A DNA stretch of 64,000 bases from CAVRRZ01 sp963723745 (GTDB lineage: Bacteria; Actinomycetota; Actinomycetes; Mycobacteriales; Geodermatophilaceae): positions 868,001 to 932,000 of the forward strand of contig CAVRRZ010000005.1 in NCBI GenBank assembly GCA_963723745.1, in the 5' to 3' direction. A model generated the notes under the pieces. It ran no database searches. It was not told the origin of the DNA and saw only the letters and a program-made list of their open reading frames with translations. Shown one piece after another: positions 1 through 8,890 of this stretch. Every line of letters starts with the position of its first letter. Position 1 is the stretch's first letter. The position numbers were made by a program, and so were the translations under genes.

Positions 1-1
1 G

Positions 2-451
2 CAGGTGGCCAACGGCACCGAGCAGTCGAGTTCGAGCTCCGAGGAGCAGGCCACCCAGGACGTGTTCGCGCTGCCGGGCGGCCGGTTCCTCGTCGGCGCC
101 GCGGCCCTCGTCGTCATAGGCGTGGCGGTCTACCACGTGCACAAGGGGCTGACGAAGAAGTTCCTCGAGCAGACCGACCTCGACGGGTGCTCCTCCTCGG
201 CGCGCCGGAACATCACCCGGCTCGGGCAGGTCGGCTACCCGGCCAAGGGGGTCGCGCTGCTCGTCGTCGGCGGGATGCTGCTGTGGGCGGCGATCACGTT
301 CGACCCCGACAAGGCGGCCGGGCTCGACGAGGCCCTGCAGACGGTGCGCGAGGCGCCGCTGGGCACCTGGCTGCTCACCCTGATCGCCGTCGGTCTGATC
401 GCCTACGGCATGTTCTGCTTCGCCCGCGCCCGCTACCCCGAACGCGCCTGA
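2..451 (+). CDS. DUF1206 family membrane protein, 5'-truncated by window edge
   Basis: The frame is open from the first bases of the window and runs to a TGA at 449-451, so the real start lies upstream. What remains is about 149 residues: a Ser/Glu-rich loop, a hydrophobic segment (FLVGAAALVVIGVAVYHV), a basic stretch with KGLTKKF, and two more hydrophobic segments around LGQVGYPAKGVALLVVGG and WLLTLIAVGLIAYGMFCFARARY. The repeated 'G..GYxAKGVa..' pattern and the closing FxRARY are typical of DUF1206 repeats; family members usually carry three repeats and six membrane spans, so roughly the last two repeats are present. Function is unknown for the family. It converges on the fabG-like gene with an 11-base gap. 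Confidence 0.75.
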   Translation, partial: QVANGTEQSSSSSEEQATQDVFALPGGRFLVGAAALVVIGVAVYHVHKGLTKKFLEQTDLDGCSSSARRNITRLGQVGYPAKGVALLVVGGMLLWAAITFDPDKAAGLDEALQTVREAPLGTWLLTLIAVGLIAYGMFCFARARYPERA

Positions 452-461
452 GCCGCCCGGC

Positions 462-1214
462 TCAGGTTCTCGGGCCGCCGGCGACGTAGACGACCTGGCC
501 GCAGACGAACCCCGCGCCCTCGCTGACCAGGAACGACACGGTGTGCGCGATGTCCTCGGGCACGCCGGCGCGGGCGACCGGGATCGCGGCCGCGCGCTGC
601 TGCACGTACTCGTCCCAGTCGGCGCCGATCCGCGCCGCGGTCGCCCGGGTCATGTCCGTGACGATGAACCCCGGCGCGACCGCGTTGGCCGTCACGCCGT
701 ACTGGCCCAGCTCGATGGCCAGCGTCTTGGTGAACCCCTGCAGGCCCGCCTTGGCCGTCGCGTAGTTGGCCTGCCCGCGGTTGCCCAGCGCCGAGGTGCT
801 CGACAGGTTGACGATCCGGCCCCACTGCGCCTCGACCATGTGCTGCTGCACCGCGCGGGTCATCAGGAACGACCCGCGCAGGTGCACCGACATGACGGTG
901 TCCCAGTCGGCGTCGGTCATCTTGAACAGCAGATTGTCACGGGTCACGCCGGCGTTGTTGACCAGCACCGTGGGCGCGCCCAGCTCGGCGGCGACCCGGT
1001 CGACCGCGGCGGCCACCTGCTCGGCGTCGGACACGTCGGCCCCCACGGCCAGCCCCCGGGCCCCGGCAGCCTCGACGGCGGCCACCGTGTCGCCGCAGTC
1101 GTCGGCCGCCAGGTCCACGACGGCGACGTCCAGACCGTCGGCGGCCAGCCGGGCGGCCGTCGCCGCACCGATGCCCCGCGCCGCCCCGGTGACGATCGCG
1201 ACGCGCCGGCTCAT
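462..1214 (-). CDS. fabG: 3-oxoacyl-ACP / acetoacetyl-CoA reductase-like SDR (FabG family)
   Basis: This is a 250-residue classical short-chain dehydrogenase. The N-terminal NAD(P) site TGAARGIG, the NNAG motif (VLVNNAGVTRDN) and the catalytic Ser with the Tyr-x3-Lys pair (NYATAK) are all present. FabG/PhaB-type sequence such as 'NLLFKMTDADWD' and 'GQANYATAKAGL' supports a beta-ketoacyl reductase acting on ACP or CoA thioesters. I start it at ATG 1214, which overlaps the thiolase stop as ATGA; an upstream in-frame start only adds thiolase sequence read out of frame. Coupling to a thiolase suggests a beta-ketoacyl-CoA/hydroxyacyl-CoA step (PhaA-PhaB-like or beta-oxidation) rather than housekeeping fatty acid synthesis, but no phaC is in view. 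Confidence 0.88.
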   Translation of the reverse strand: MSRRVAIVTGAARGIGAATAARLAADGLDVAVVDLAADDCGDTVAAVEAAGARGLAVGADVSDAEQVAAAVDRVAAELGAPTVLVNNAGVTRDNLLFKMTDADWDTVMSVHLRGSFLMTRAVQQHMVEAQWGRIVNLSSTSALGNRGQANYATAKAGLQGFTKTLAIELGQYGVTANAVAPGFIVTDMTRATAARIGADWDEYVQQRAAAIPVARAGVPEDIAHTVSFLVSEGAGFVCGQVVYVAGGPRT

Positions 1215-2444
1215 CGCGCGACGCGCTCGAAGATCGCGGCCAGGCCCTGCCCACCGCCGATGCACATCGTCTCGAGGCCGTAGCGGGCCTCACGTCGGTC
1301 CATCTCGCGCAGCAGCGTGGCGAGGATCCGCCCGCCGGTGGCACCCACCGGGTGGCCCAGCGAGATGCCCGAGCCGTTGACGTTGGTGCGCTCGAAGTCC
1401 TCGTCGGTGAAGCCCCACTCCCTGGTGACGGCCAGCACCTGCGCAGGCGAACGCCTCGTTGAGCTCGATCAGGTCGATGTCGGAGAGCTTCAGGTCGGCC
1501 TGCGCCAGCGCCTTGGCCGTCGCCGGCACCGGGCCGATGCCCATGGTCTTCGGCGGCACGCCGCCCACACCCCAGGAGACCAGCCGGGCCAGCGGGCGCA
1601 GCCCCAGTTCCGCGGCCTTCTCCGGCGAGGTCACGATGCAGATGGCCGCGCCGTCGTTCTGGCCGCTGGCGTTGCCGGCGGTGACCGTGGCGTCGGGGTC
1701 GTCGCGACCCAGGATCGGCTTGAGCGTGGCCAGCGTCTCGACCGACGAGTCGGGCCGGATGTGCTCGTCGCGATCGACGACGGTGTCGCCCTTGCGGCCG
1801 TGCACGGTCACCGGCACGAGCTCGTCGGCGAACCGGCCGGCCTCGGCGGCGGCCGCGGCGCGCTGGTGCGACGCGGACGGCGTACTCGTCCTGCTCCTGC
1901 GCGGCCGATGCCGTACTCCCGCGCGCAGGTTCTCGGCCGTCTCGAGCATGCCGCCGGGCACCGGGTGGTTGCGGCCGCCGGCGGTCACCCGACCGCGGGC
2001 CAGTCCGTCGTGCAGCAGCACCCCGGGGCCGGCCTTGACGCCCCACCGCATGGACGTCGAGTAGAAGGGCGCGTTGCTCATCGACTCGGCGCCACCGGCG
2101 AGGACGACGTCCGAGACGCCGGTCTGGACCTGCATCGCCGCGTACAGCACCGCCTGCAGGCCCGAGCCGCAGCGGCGGTCGATCTGGATGCCGTTCGCCG
2201 TCACCGGGAGCCCGGCGTCCAGCGCCGCGACCCGGCCGATCGCCGGCGCGTCCATCGTCGGGTAGCAGTGCCCGAGCACCACGTCGTCCACCGAGTCCGG
2301 CGGGAGGCCGGTGCGCTCCATCAGCGCGCGGATCACGGTGGAGGCCAGGTCGACGGCCGGCACGTCCTTCAGCGACCCGCCGAACCCGCCGACCGGCGTC
2401 CGCAGCGGCTCACAGATGACGGCGTCTCGCAGGTCAGAGCGCAC
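1211..2444 (-). pseudogene. Acetyl-CoA C-acyltransferase (thiolase), reading frame broken by several indels
   Basis: A full thiolase can be assembled from three frames. The N-terminal part has the nucleophile Cys motif (RRCGSGLQAV) and GGAESMSNAPF. The C-terminal part has NEAFA, GHPVGATG with the active His, and CIGGGQG with the second catalytic Cys. The frame shifts near 1445, between NEAFA and the segment reading LAVTREWGF, and there are compensating shifts at about 1870-1925 where the expected EYGIGR..EQDEYAVR..HQRAA lies in alternating frames. Start is GTG 2444, preceded by GGGAGG. The stop overlaps the fabG start (ATGA). All catalytic residues survive, so sequencing error is at least as likely as decay. 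Probable role: thiolytic cleavage or condensation of acyl-CoA. Confidence 0.82.
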
Positions 2445-2550
2445 GTGGTGCCTCCCAGGAAGTCGGTTGCTCGCCGCCCATCCTCCCCCCGGCCCCCGGA
2501 CGAGAACCGGCGGGTGGCCGCCGCAGCGACCACCCGCCGATCTCAGGCTC

Positions 2551-2572
2551 GGCACTTATGGCCATAAGTGCC
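2551..2572. repeat. 22-bp perfect palindrome, 3' of the substrate-binding protein gene
   Basis: The left arm is GGCACTTATGG and the right arm is its exact reverse complement with no spacer. It begins 9 bases beyond the stop of the binding-protein gene, in the gap before the thiolase start. An identical copy lies at 17490-17511 and a degenerate copy at 54504-54525, each also just 3' of a coding region. Possible roles are transcript-end hairpin, mRNA stabiliser or protein-binding site; nothing here decides between them. Confidence 0.85.
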
Positions 2573-2580
2573 GGAGGGGG

Positions 2581-3915
2581 TCAGCCGAGGTCGACCTCCT
2601 CGTAGCAGGGGCCGGTGAACTCGTAGCCCTCAGCCGTCGGGCCGGTGTAGGCCTCGGCCTCCAGGGCCAGCCCGGTGCTCGCCGCCGGGTCGATGCTGCT
2701 GATGTAGGTCGCCCGCGTGGCCGCCGCGTCCGGGCCGCCGGCGTAGTTGCCGGAGCCCTCCGGGAGCACGCCCTCGAAGTCGATCTGCTCGAGCCCTTCC
2801 GCGGCCTCGCGCAGCCCAGCGCGGGTCAGGTCGCCGTTCTCCGCGGCCGCCTCGAGCGCCGCCTTGAGCGGGTAGGACCAGAACCAGCCGGCCGTGTAGA
2901 ACTCGTTCGGCTGGACGTCACCGAGAGCCTCGCGCGCCGCCTCGTGTCCCGGCGTCTCGGCGTCCCACGGACCCCACGGGCCGAGGTGCTGGAACAGCGC
3001 CTCGAACGCCGGCGCCGCCGGCGACTGCAGGATGGCGGGGTTCCACGTCGGCGACGAGCCCATGAACCGGCCCTGGAAGCCACCGGCCGCGGCCTGGCCC
3101 ACGATCGTCGCGGTCTCCGTCGGTCCGGTCGCGATGATCACCAGGTCAGGGTCCTGGTCGCGGATCGCCGCGATGGCCGCCGCCTGGTTGTCCGCGCCGG
3201 GAGCCGTCTCGACGTCGGTGAACTCCAGACCGTTGGCGTCGGCGGCCACCTTCGCGCCGGCGGCGGCGTCGCCGCCGTAGTCGCCGGGGTAGTGGATCGC
3301 CATGACCGACTCGACACCGTCGAAGTTCTCGACCGCGTAGTCGACGCCGTTCATGGCCTCGGGGCAGTACGACGTGCCGCTCTCCAGGATCACGTCCTGG
3401 AACAGGTACAGCGAGCTCCAGGCCGCGGGCGCGGCCACGATGTCCTCGGCGTCGAGGTCCTCGACGATCGCCGCGGTCATCGGCGACCCCAGCGTCTGGG
3501 CCAGGGCCAGGATGTCCGGCTTGATCTCCTGGTAGACCTGGTTGGTCACCTGCGGGTTGTACTGGTTGTCCCGCACGTACTCGGTGACGTCGATGTCGTA
3601 TCCGCCGATGCCGCCGTCCTCGTTGACCCGGTTCCAGAACGCCTCCTGGCCCTCGATGATCAGCGGGCCGGCAGCGGCGAACGGGCCGACCGAGAGGTCG
3701 GACAGGATGCCGAGGTAGATGCAGCCGTTGTCCTCGTTGACCGCCTCCGGGCACGGGTCGTCGGTGACGCCGACGTCGGTGGCGATCTCCTCGCCGTCAC
3801 CGCCCCCGTTGCCCCCGTCGGCCGGGTCCTCGTCGCCGCCACGGCAGCCGGCCGCCACGATCGTGAGGCCGGCCAGGGAGGCAGCGAAGATCCTCCTGCG
3901 CGCGGTGTTCTTCAT
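2581..3915 (-). CDS. ABC transporter substrate-binding lipoprotein, branched-chain amino acid type
   Basis: This 444-residue secreted lipoprotein opens with a basic n-region (MKNTARRRIF), a hydrophobic core and a lipobox VAAGC with the lipidated Cys at residue 24, followed by an acidic Gly/Asp linker. The body is a Leu/Ile/Val-binding (Peripla_BP_6-like) fold: 'YLGILSDLSVGPFAAAGP', 'GGIGGYDIDV' and 'ALAQTLGSP' fit the ligand-binding lobes. ATG 3915 is chosen because AAGGGAG lies 6 bases upstream and the signal peptide begins there. It is the last gene of the liv cluster, 97 bases behind livM; that gap contains a 12-bp GC palindrome at 3938-3949. Ligand is uncertain: the neighbouring acyl-CoA ligase hints at a carboxylic acid rather than leucine. 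Confidence 0.85.
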   Translation of the reverse strand: MKNTARRRIFAASLAGLTIVAAGCRGGDEDPADGGNGGGDGEEIATDVGVTDDPCPEAVNEDNGCIYLGILSDLSVGPFAAAGPLIIEGQEAFWNRVNEDGGIGGYDIDVTEYVRDNQYNPQVTNQVYQEIKPDILALAQTLGSPMTAAIVEDLDAEDIVAAPAAWSSLYLFQDVILESGTSYCPEAMNGVDYAVENFDGVESVMAIHYPGDYGGDAAAGAKVAADANGLEFTDVETAPGADNQAAAIAAIRDQDPDLVIIATGPTETATIVGQAAAGGFQGRFMGSSPTWNPAILQSPAAPAFEALFQHLGPWGPWDAETPGHEAAREALGDVQPNEFYTAGWFWSYPLKAALEAAAENGDLTRAGLREAAEGLEQIDFEGVLPEGSGNYAGGPDAAATRATYISSIDPAASTGLALEAEAYTGPTAEGYEFTGPCYEEVDLG

Positions 3916-4012
3916 GTGGTGCTCCCTTCTCGCCGGCACCGGCGCCGGTCGTGGGGTGTCCCGATGGCGGAGGCCGCCGGGCAGTCGGTGGGGTGGGAAA
4001 GATCGGAGGAGC

Positions 4013-5206
4013 TCAGTAGCTGAACGGCCAGGCCTTCCAGTAGTTGCGGACGCGGACCCACACGCCGTACAGGCCGCGGGGTTCGAAGATCAGGAAGAGG
4101 ACGATCAGCAGGCCGTAGAGCAACGTCTCGAACTGGAAGACGTTGGGTGTCTGCGTGGCCGACGACGACAGGAACGGCAGGTACGCGGGCAGCTCGCGGG
4201 TGAGCACCGGCAGCAACGCGATGAAGAAGGCGCCCATGATCGAGCCGGAGATCGTCGCCGCCCCGCCGATGAGCACCATCGCGATGAACTGGACCGAGAG
4301 CAGCAGGCCGAACGACGCCGGGTCGATGTACCCGAGGATCGAGTACCAGAGCGCGCCGGCGCAGCCGGCGTAGAACGACGAGACGACGAACGCCCGCCGC
4401 TTCACCCGTCGCACGTCGACGCCGGTGATCTCGGCCGCGATGTCCCGGTCACGGACGGCGGCGAAGCTGCGCCCCATCGCCGACCGCGCGATGTTGCGGC
4501 CTACGAGGGCGAACACGATGAGCAGCGCCAGCATCAGCCAGAACATCTGCTGGTCGCCGGAGAACGACTCGGTCGAACGGGAGAGGTCGACGCCGAACAG
4601 CACCGGGTCGGCACCCTGCCGGCCGACGCCGGCCCCGCCGGTCACCGAGTCCCACTCCCGGAACAGGTGCTCGCCGATGAACACCAGCCCGAGGGTCACG
4701 ATCGCCAGGTAGAGACCGCGGAGCCGGCTGGCGAGCGGGGCCACGAAGAACCCGAGGACTGCGGCCACGAGGCCGGCCGCCAGCAACCACACCGGCAGGA
4801 AGCTGATGCCCAGGCCCCAGAGGTCCTCGTCCTCCGGGTCGCCCGCGACGACCGCCGCCGTGTAGGCGCCCACCCCGATGAAGAAGGCGTGCCCCAGCGA
4901 CACCTGCCCGGCGTAACCGGTGACCAGGTTCAGCCCGATGGCGCCGATCGCCAGGACGCAGCCGATGGCGAGCCGCCGCAGCAGATCGTCCTCGAGCATC
5001 ATCGGCAGCAGCGCGCCGAGCGCGATCAGCGCGAGGACCGAGACCTGCTTGGGCCGCGTGTTGAGCAGGGCCATGTCCTGCTGGTAGGCCGTGTACAGGG
5101 CAGGGCGACCTCGCGGTCGCCGTCCCTTCGTCCTGGTCGGCTCCGCCGCCGGCCGCTCGGAGGTGGTGGTCACCCCGCCCTCGGTCGAGCTCGCGAGCTC
5201 GCTCAT
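4013..5206 (-). CDS. livM: ABC transporter permease, LivM family
   Basis: A 397-residue inner-membrane permease. After about 50 hydrophilic residues rich in Thr/Arg come about 8-10 hydrophobic segments. The LivM hallmark 'NLVTGYAGQVSLGHAFFIGVGAY' begins near residue 93, and the EAA-like cytoplasmic loop follows in 'AVRDRDIAAEITGVDVRRVK'. The long N-terminal extension is unusual for LivM, but the first Met overlaps the livH stop as ATGA (5203-5206), which supports this start. It pairs with LivH to form the transmembrane channel of the importer. Confidence 0.9.
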   Translation of the reverse strand: MSELASSTEGGVTTTSERPAAEPTRTKGRRPRGRPALYTAYQQDMALLNTRPKQVSVLALIALGALLPMMLEDDLLRRLAIGCVLAIGAIGLNLVTGYAGQVSLGHAFFIGVGAYTAAVVAGDPEDEDLWGLGISFLPVWLLAAGLVAAVLGFFVAPLASRLRGLYLAIVTLGLVFIGEHLFREWDSVTGGAGVGRQGADPVLFGVDLSRSTESFSGDQQMFWLMLALLIVFALVGRNIARSAMGRSFAAVRDRDIAAEITGVDVRRVKRRAFVVSSFYAGCAGALWYSILGYIDPASFGLLLSVQFIAMVLIGGAATISGSIMGAFFIALLPVLTRELPAYLPFLSSSATQTPNVFQFETLLYGLLIVLFLIFEPRGLYGVWVRVRNYWKAWPFSY

Positions 5207-6090
5207 ACCCGCTCCACCTCCCTCGTGCCGAACAGGCCGTAGGGCCGCACGAGCAGCACGAGCAGCAGCAGCACGTACGGCGAGACGAGCGCGAAGTTCT
5301 GGCCCAGCCAGGGGGCGTACTCACCCTGGTAGGACGCGACGAAGCTCTCCACGACCCCGACGGCGAGGCCGCCCACCACCGCACCCTCGATGGAGTCGAG
5401 GCCGCCGATGATGATCGCCGGCAGCGCCTTGAGCGCGATGATCCAGGTGGTCTGGTCGATGCCGCTGCCGGTGCCCACGAACGCCCCGGCGACCGCGGCC
5501 AGCCCGCCGGCCATCGCCCAGGACATCGCCATGACCGTGCCCACGGAGATGCCCTGCACCAGCGAGGTCTCCTGGTCCAGCGAGGCGGCCCGCATGGCCA
5601 GCCCCCAGCGGCTGTAGCGGAAGAAGAAGAACAGCGCCGTCGACACCGCGATCAGCACCACGATCATGGCGATGTACCGCTGCTGGACGGTGAGCCCGAG
5701 GATCTCGACCGTCGACAGGCCCCACGGGTCGCCCACCTGCCGGACGTCCCGGCCGATGAACACGTTGACCACGACCCGGATGGAGATGTCGAGGCCCAGG
5801 GTGATGATCGCGATCACGAACACCGGCCGGCCGATCATCGGCCGGATCGTCGTCCGCTCGATGCCCAGGCCCAGGGCGGCGATCCCCAGCGCGGCGAGGG
5901 GCACGGCGAGGTAGAAGCCGACCGGACCGGTCAGGTAGGTGACCAGGGTCGCCCCGGCCAGCATCAGCGCCGGCTGGGCGAAGCTGATCACCCGGGACGA
6001 CTTGTAGATGATCACGAAGCTGATGGCCAGCATCGCGTACAGCGACCCGAAACCGAGCCCGCGGACGAGCGTCTGGAGGATCTCCTGCAT
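5203..6090 (-). CDS. livH: ABC transporter permease, LivH family
   Basis: A 295-residue permease with about eight hydrophobic segments. 'GLGFGSLYAMLAISFVIIYKSSRVISFAQ' is split over the first two spans as in LivH proteins, and the loop 'FFRYSRWGLAMRAASLDQETSLVQGI' is the ATPase-contacting region. ATG 6090 overlaps the acyl-CoA ligase stop (ATGA) and the 3' end overlaps livM in the same way, so the genes are probably translationally coupled. It partners LivM in the membrane and LivG/LivF at the cytoplasmic side. Confidence 0.9.
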   Translation of the reverse strand: MQEILQTLVRGLGFGSLYAMLAISFVIIYKSSRVISFAQPALMLAGATLVTYLTGPVGFYLAVPLAALGIAALGLGIERTTIRPMIGRPVFVIAIITLGLDISIRVVVNVFIGRDVRQVGDPWGLSTVEILGLTVQQRYIAMIVVLIAVSTALFFFFRYSRWGLAMRAASLDQETSLVQGISVGTVMAMSWAMAGGLAAVAGAFVGTGSGIDQTTWIIALKALPAIIIGGLDSIEGAVVGGLAVGVVESFVASYQGEYAPWLGQNFALVSPYVLLLLVLLVRPYGLFGTREVERV

Positions 6091-7970
6091 CAGCCGCGCC
6101 CCCCGCCGCGGTACATCGACTCCACCAGCTCGGCGAAGGTCTGCGCCATCGCCGAGCGGCGCACCTTCTGGGTGGCCGTGAGCTCGCCGTCCTCGTGGTC
6201 GAGCAGCTTGGGCAGCAGCCGGAAGGCCTTCACCTGCTCGACCTGGGCCAGGTTCTTGTTGACGTCGGTGACGATGCCCTGCACCAGGTCGATGACCTCT
6301 TTCTTCTCGGTGAGGTCGCGGTAGGTGGTGAACGCGATCCGCTTCTGCTGGGCCCAGTCGGAGACCGTGTCGGGCTCGATGCCGATCAGCGCGGTGAGGT
6401 ACGGACGGCGGTCGCCGATGAGCACCGCCTCCTTGATGTAGGGGCTGACCTTGATCGCGTTCTCGATCTCCGACGGCGCGATGTTCTTGCCGCCCGCGGT
6501 GATCATGATGTCCTTCATGCGGTCGGTGATCCGCAGGAAGCCGTCGTCGTCCAGGACGCCGACGTCGCCGGTGTGCAGCCAGCCGTCGGCGTCGATGGTC
6601 TCGGCGGTGGCGTCGGGCCGGTTCCAGTAGCCCATGAACGTGGCCGGCCCGCGGGTGAGCACCTCCCCGGTCGCCTCGTCGGTCGTCAGCTCGACGTTGG
6701 GGTGCGCCTGGCCGACGGTGCCGAGCTTCCAGCTGCCGGGCTTGTTGGTGGTGGCCGAGGCGGTGTTCTCGGTCATCCCGTACACCTCGTAGATCGGGAT
6801 GCCCAGGCCGAGGAAGAAGCGCAGCACGTCGATGGAGACGGGCGCGGCACCGCACCCGGCCCAGCGCACCCGCCGCAGTCCGAGGCGCTCGCGCAACGCC
6901 CGGACGACGAGCACCCACGCGACCGCGAAGCGGAGCCGCGAACCCGTCGTGTGCCGGCCGCCGGTGCGCTCGAGGGTCCGCCCCACCTTCGCGGCCTGCT
7001 TCAGCCCGGCCCGGCCGATGCCGGCCTTGAGCGGGCTGGCCGCCGCCTGCTTGACCTGGACGGTGGCCAGCAGCTTCTCCCAGATGCGCGGCACGGCGAA
7101 GAAGAACGTCGGCTGGATCTCGCGCAGGTTCGCCGGCACCGTCTCGATCGACTCGGCGAAGTTGACCTGGATGCCGGTGGCGGCGTTGTTCCAGGTGGTG
7201 AAGATCCGCTCGGCGACGTGGCAGAGCGGCAGATAGGACAGGGCGAGGTCCTGGGGGCCGGCCGGGGGGTCGAGCAGGCCGCCCTGGCCGGTCATCGCCG
7301 TGATCGTCGCCTCGACGTTGGCCACGCTGAGCATCGCGCCCTTGGGCAGCCCGGTGGTGCCCGAGGTGTAGATCAGCGTCATCAGGTCCTCGGGCCGGGT
7401 GCGGGCCATCTCCGCCTCGACCGCGCCCGCGTGGGCCGCCCGGTGCTCCCGGCCGCGCGCCAGGAAGTCCCCGAAGAAGATCAGCCGCGGGTCGTCGTAG
7501 CGGCCGCGGATGCCCCGGGGCTCGCAGTAGACGATGTGCCGCAGGTCGGGCGCCCGGTCGCTGACCTCCAGCGCCTTGTCCAGCTGCTCCTGGTCCTCGG
7601 CCAGCAGCACTGTGGCGCCGGAGTCGGCGAGCACGTGCACGACCTCCGCGGCGGGGTTGGTCGGGTAGAGCCCGACCGTGACCCCGCCGATCGCGACGGT
7701 GCCGAGGTCGGTGGTGAGCCACTCGCGGCGGTTCTCCGACTGGATGGCCACCCGGTCACCGCGCTGCACGCCCAGGGAGAGCAGCGCGTGGGCGACGTCC
7801 TGGACCTCGTCCCAGTACTGCGACCAGCTGTACTCGCGCCACAGGCCGAACTCCTTGGCCCGCATGGCCACCGCACCGGGCGTGGCCGCGGCACGGTCGC
7901 GCACCCGGGTGACGACGGTCGTCGTGGTGGCCGGCGCGCTGCCGGTGCGCTGCTCCGCGGTCGCGGTCAT
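6090..7970 (-). CDS. Long-chain-fatty-acid/acyl-CoA ligase (AMP-forming), FadD15-like
   Basis: A 626-residue ANL-superfamily adenylating enzyme that activates a carboxylic acid to its CoA thioester through an acyl-AMP. The phosphate loop is YTSGTTGLPKG (about residue 203), followed by YGMTEN, GWLHTGD and the hinge region 'ITDRMKDIMITAGGKNIAP'; the C-terminal Lys context is ELTATQKVRR. Overall form matches the FadD15/long-chain family with its inserted linker. It sits between livG and livH, with ATGA overlaps on both sides, so it is an integral member of the transport operon. Inference: the imported solute is a carboxylate that is CoA-activated on entry. The chain length or ring type cannot be told from sequence. 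Confidence 0.9.
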   Translation of the reverse strand: MTATAEQRTGSAPATTTTVVTRVRDRAAATPGAVAMRAKEFGLWREYSWSQYWDEVQDVAHALLSLGVQRGDRVAIQSENRREWLTTDLGTVAIGGVTVGLYPTNPAAEVVHVLADSGATVLLAEDQEQLDKALEVSDRAPDLRHIVYCEPRGIRGRYDDPRLIFFGDFLARGREHRAAHAGAVEAEMARTRPEDLMTLIYTSGTTGLPKGAMLSVANVEATITAMTGQGGLLDPPAGPQDLALSYLPLCHVAERIFTTWNNAATGIQVNFAESIETVPANLREIQPTFFFAVPRIWEKLLATVQVKQAAASPLKAGIGRAGLKQAAKVGRTLERTGGRHTTGSRLRFAVAWVLVVRALRERLGLRRVRWAGCGAAPVSIDVLRFFLGLGIPIYEVYGMTENTASATTNKPGSWKLGTVGQAHPNVELTTDEATGEVLTRGPATFMGYWNRPDATAETIDADGWLHTGDVGVLDDDGFLRITDRMKDIMITAGGKNIAPSEIENAIKVSPYIKEAVLIGDRRPYLTALIGIEPDTVSDWAQQKRIAFTTYRDLTEKKEVIDLVQGIVTDVNKNLAQVEQVKAFRLLPKLLDHEDGELTATQKVRRSAMAQTFAELVESMYRGGGRG

Positions 7971-8890
7971 GGCGTGCCTCCCGGGGTGGTGGCGCCGGGG
8001 CCGCCCGGCGCGGCGGGGACGTCGAGGGGCCGCTCGGGCTCGTCCGGGCCGGGGCCGGCACCGGATGGCGTGGCGCCGTTGTTCCTGCGCCGTCCGCCGG
8101 TCCCGTGGTCCTGGCCGAGGTAGGCCTTGATGACGTCGGGGTTGCGCTGGACGTCGGCCGGGACGCCGGTGGTGATCGGGACGCCGAAGTCGACGACCAT
8201 GATCCGGTCGGCGAGGTCCATGACCAGCCCCATGTCGTGCTCGACCATGATCATCGGGACCTGTAGCTCGTCGCGGATGTCGAGGATGAAGCGGGCCATG
8301 TCCTCGGTCTCCTCGAGGTTCATGCCGGCCACCGGCTCGTCGAGCAGCAGCAGCTTGGGCTCCATGGCCAGCGCACGGCCGAGCTCCACCCGCTTCTGGA
8401 CGCCGTAGGGCAGCAGGCCGACCGGGAAGCCGCGGTACTGGGCCAGCTCCAGGAAGTCGACGATGTCCTCGACGGCGGCGCGGTCGGCGAGCTCGCTGCG
8501 CCGGGCCGGTCCGAGCCAGGCCGCGGCGGCGAGCATGCCGTACCGCACGCGGTGCGCCCGGCCCAGCATCAGGTTGTCGATCACCGTGAGGTTCTCGAAC
8601 AGCTCGATGTTCTGGAAGGTGCGCGCCATGCCCATCGCGGCGATGGCGTGCGGCCGCCGGCCGAGGATGTCCTCGCCCAGGAAGCGGACGCTGCCCTCCT
8701 GCGGCCGGTAGACGCCGGACAGCACGTTGAAGATCGACGTCTTGCCCGCTCCGTTCGGGCCGATGATCGCGAACAGCTCGCGCTCGGCGACGGTGAAGGT
8801 GGCGCCGTTGATCGCCGTCACGCCCTTGAACCGGAGGGTGACGCCCTCGACCTCGACGACCGGCCGGCCCTGCCCGCTGCCCTCGCTCAT
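7967..8890 (-). CDS. livG: ABC transporter ATP-binding protein, LivG family
   Basis: A 307-residue ATPase. Walker A is GPNGAGKTS, the signature is the LivG-type variant LPYGVQKRVELGRAL, Walker B is LLLLDEP, and the H-loop sits in MVEHDMGLVMDLADRI. The last 50 or so residues are a Pro/Gly/Arg-rich tail beyond the normal LivG end and look disordered. ATG 8890 overlaps the livF stop (ATGA), and the stop overlaps the ligase start. Powers the LivHM channel together with LivF. Confidence 0.92.
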   Translation of the reverse strand: MSEGSGQGRPVVEVEGVTLRFKGVTAINGATFTVAERELFAIIGPNGAGKTSIFNVLSGVYRPQEGSVRFLGEDILGRRPHAIAAMGMARTFQNIELFENLTVIDNLMLGRAHRVRYGMLAAAAWLGPARRSELADRAAVEDIVDFLELAQYRGFPVGLLPYGVQKRVELGRALAMEPKLLLLDEPVAGMNLEETEDMARFILDIRDELQVPMIMVEHDMGLVMDLADRIMVVDFGVPITTGVPADVQRNPDVIKAYLGQDHGTGGRRRNNGATPSGAGPGPDEPERPLDVPAAPGGPGATTPGGTP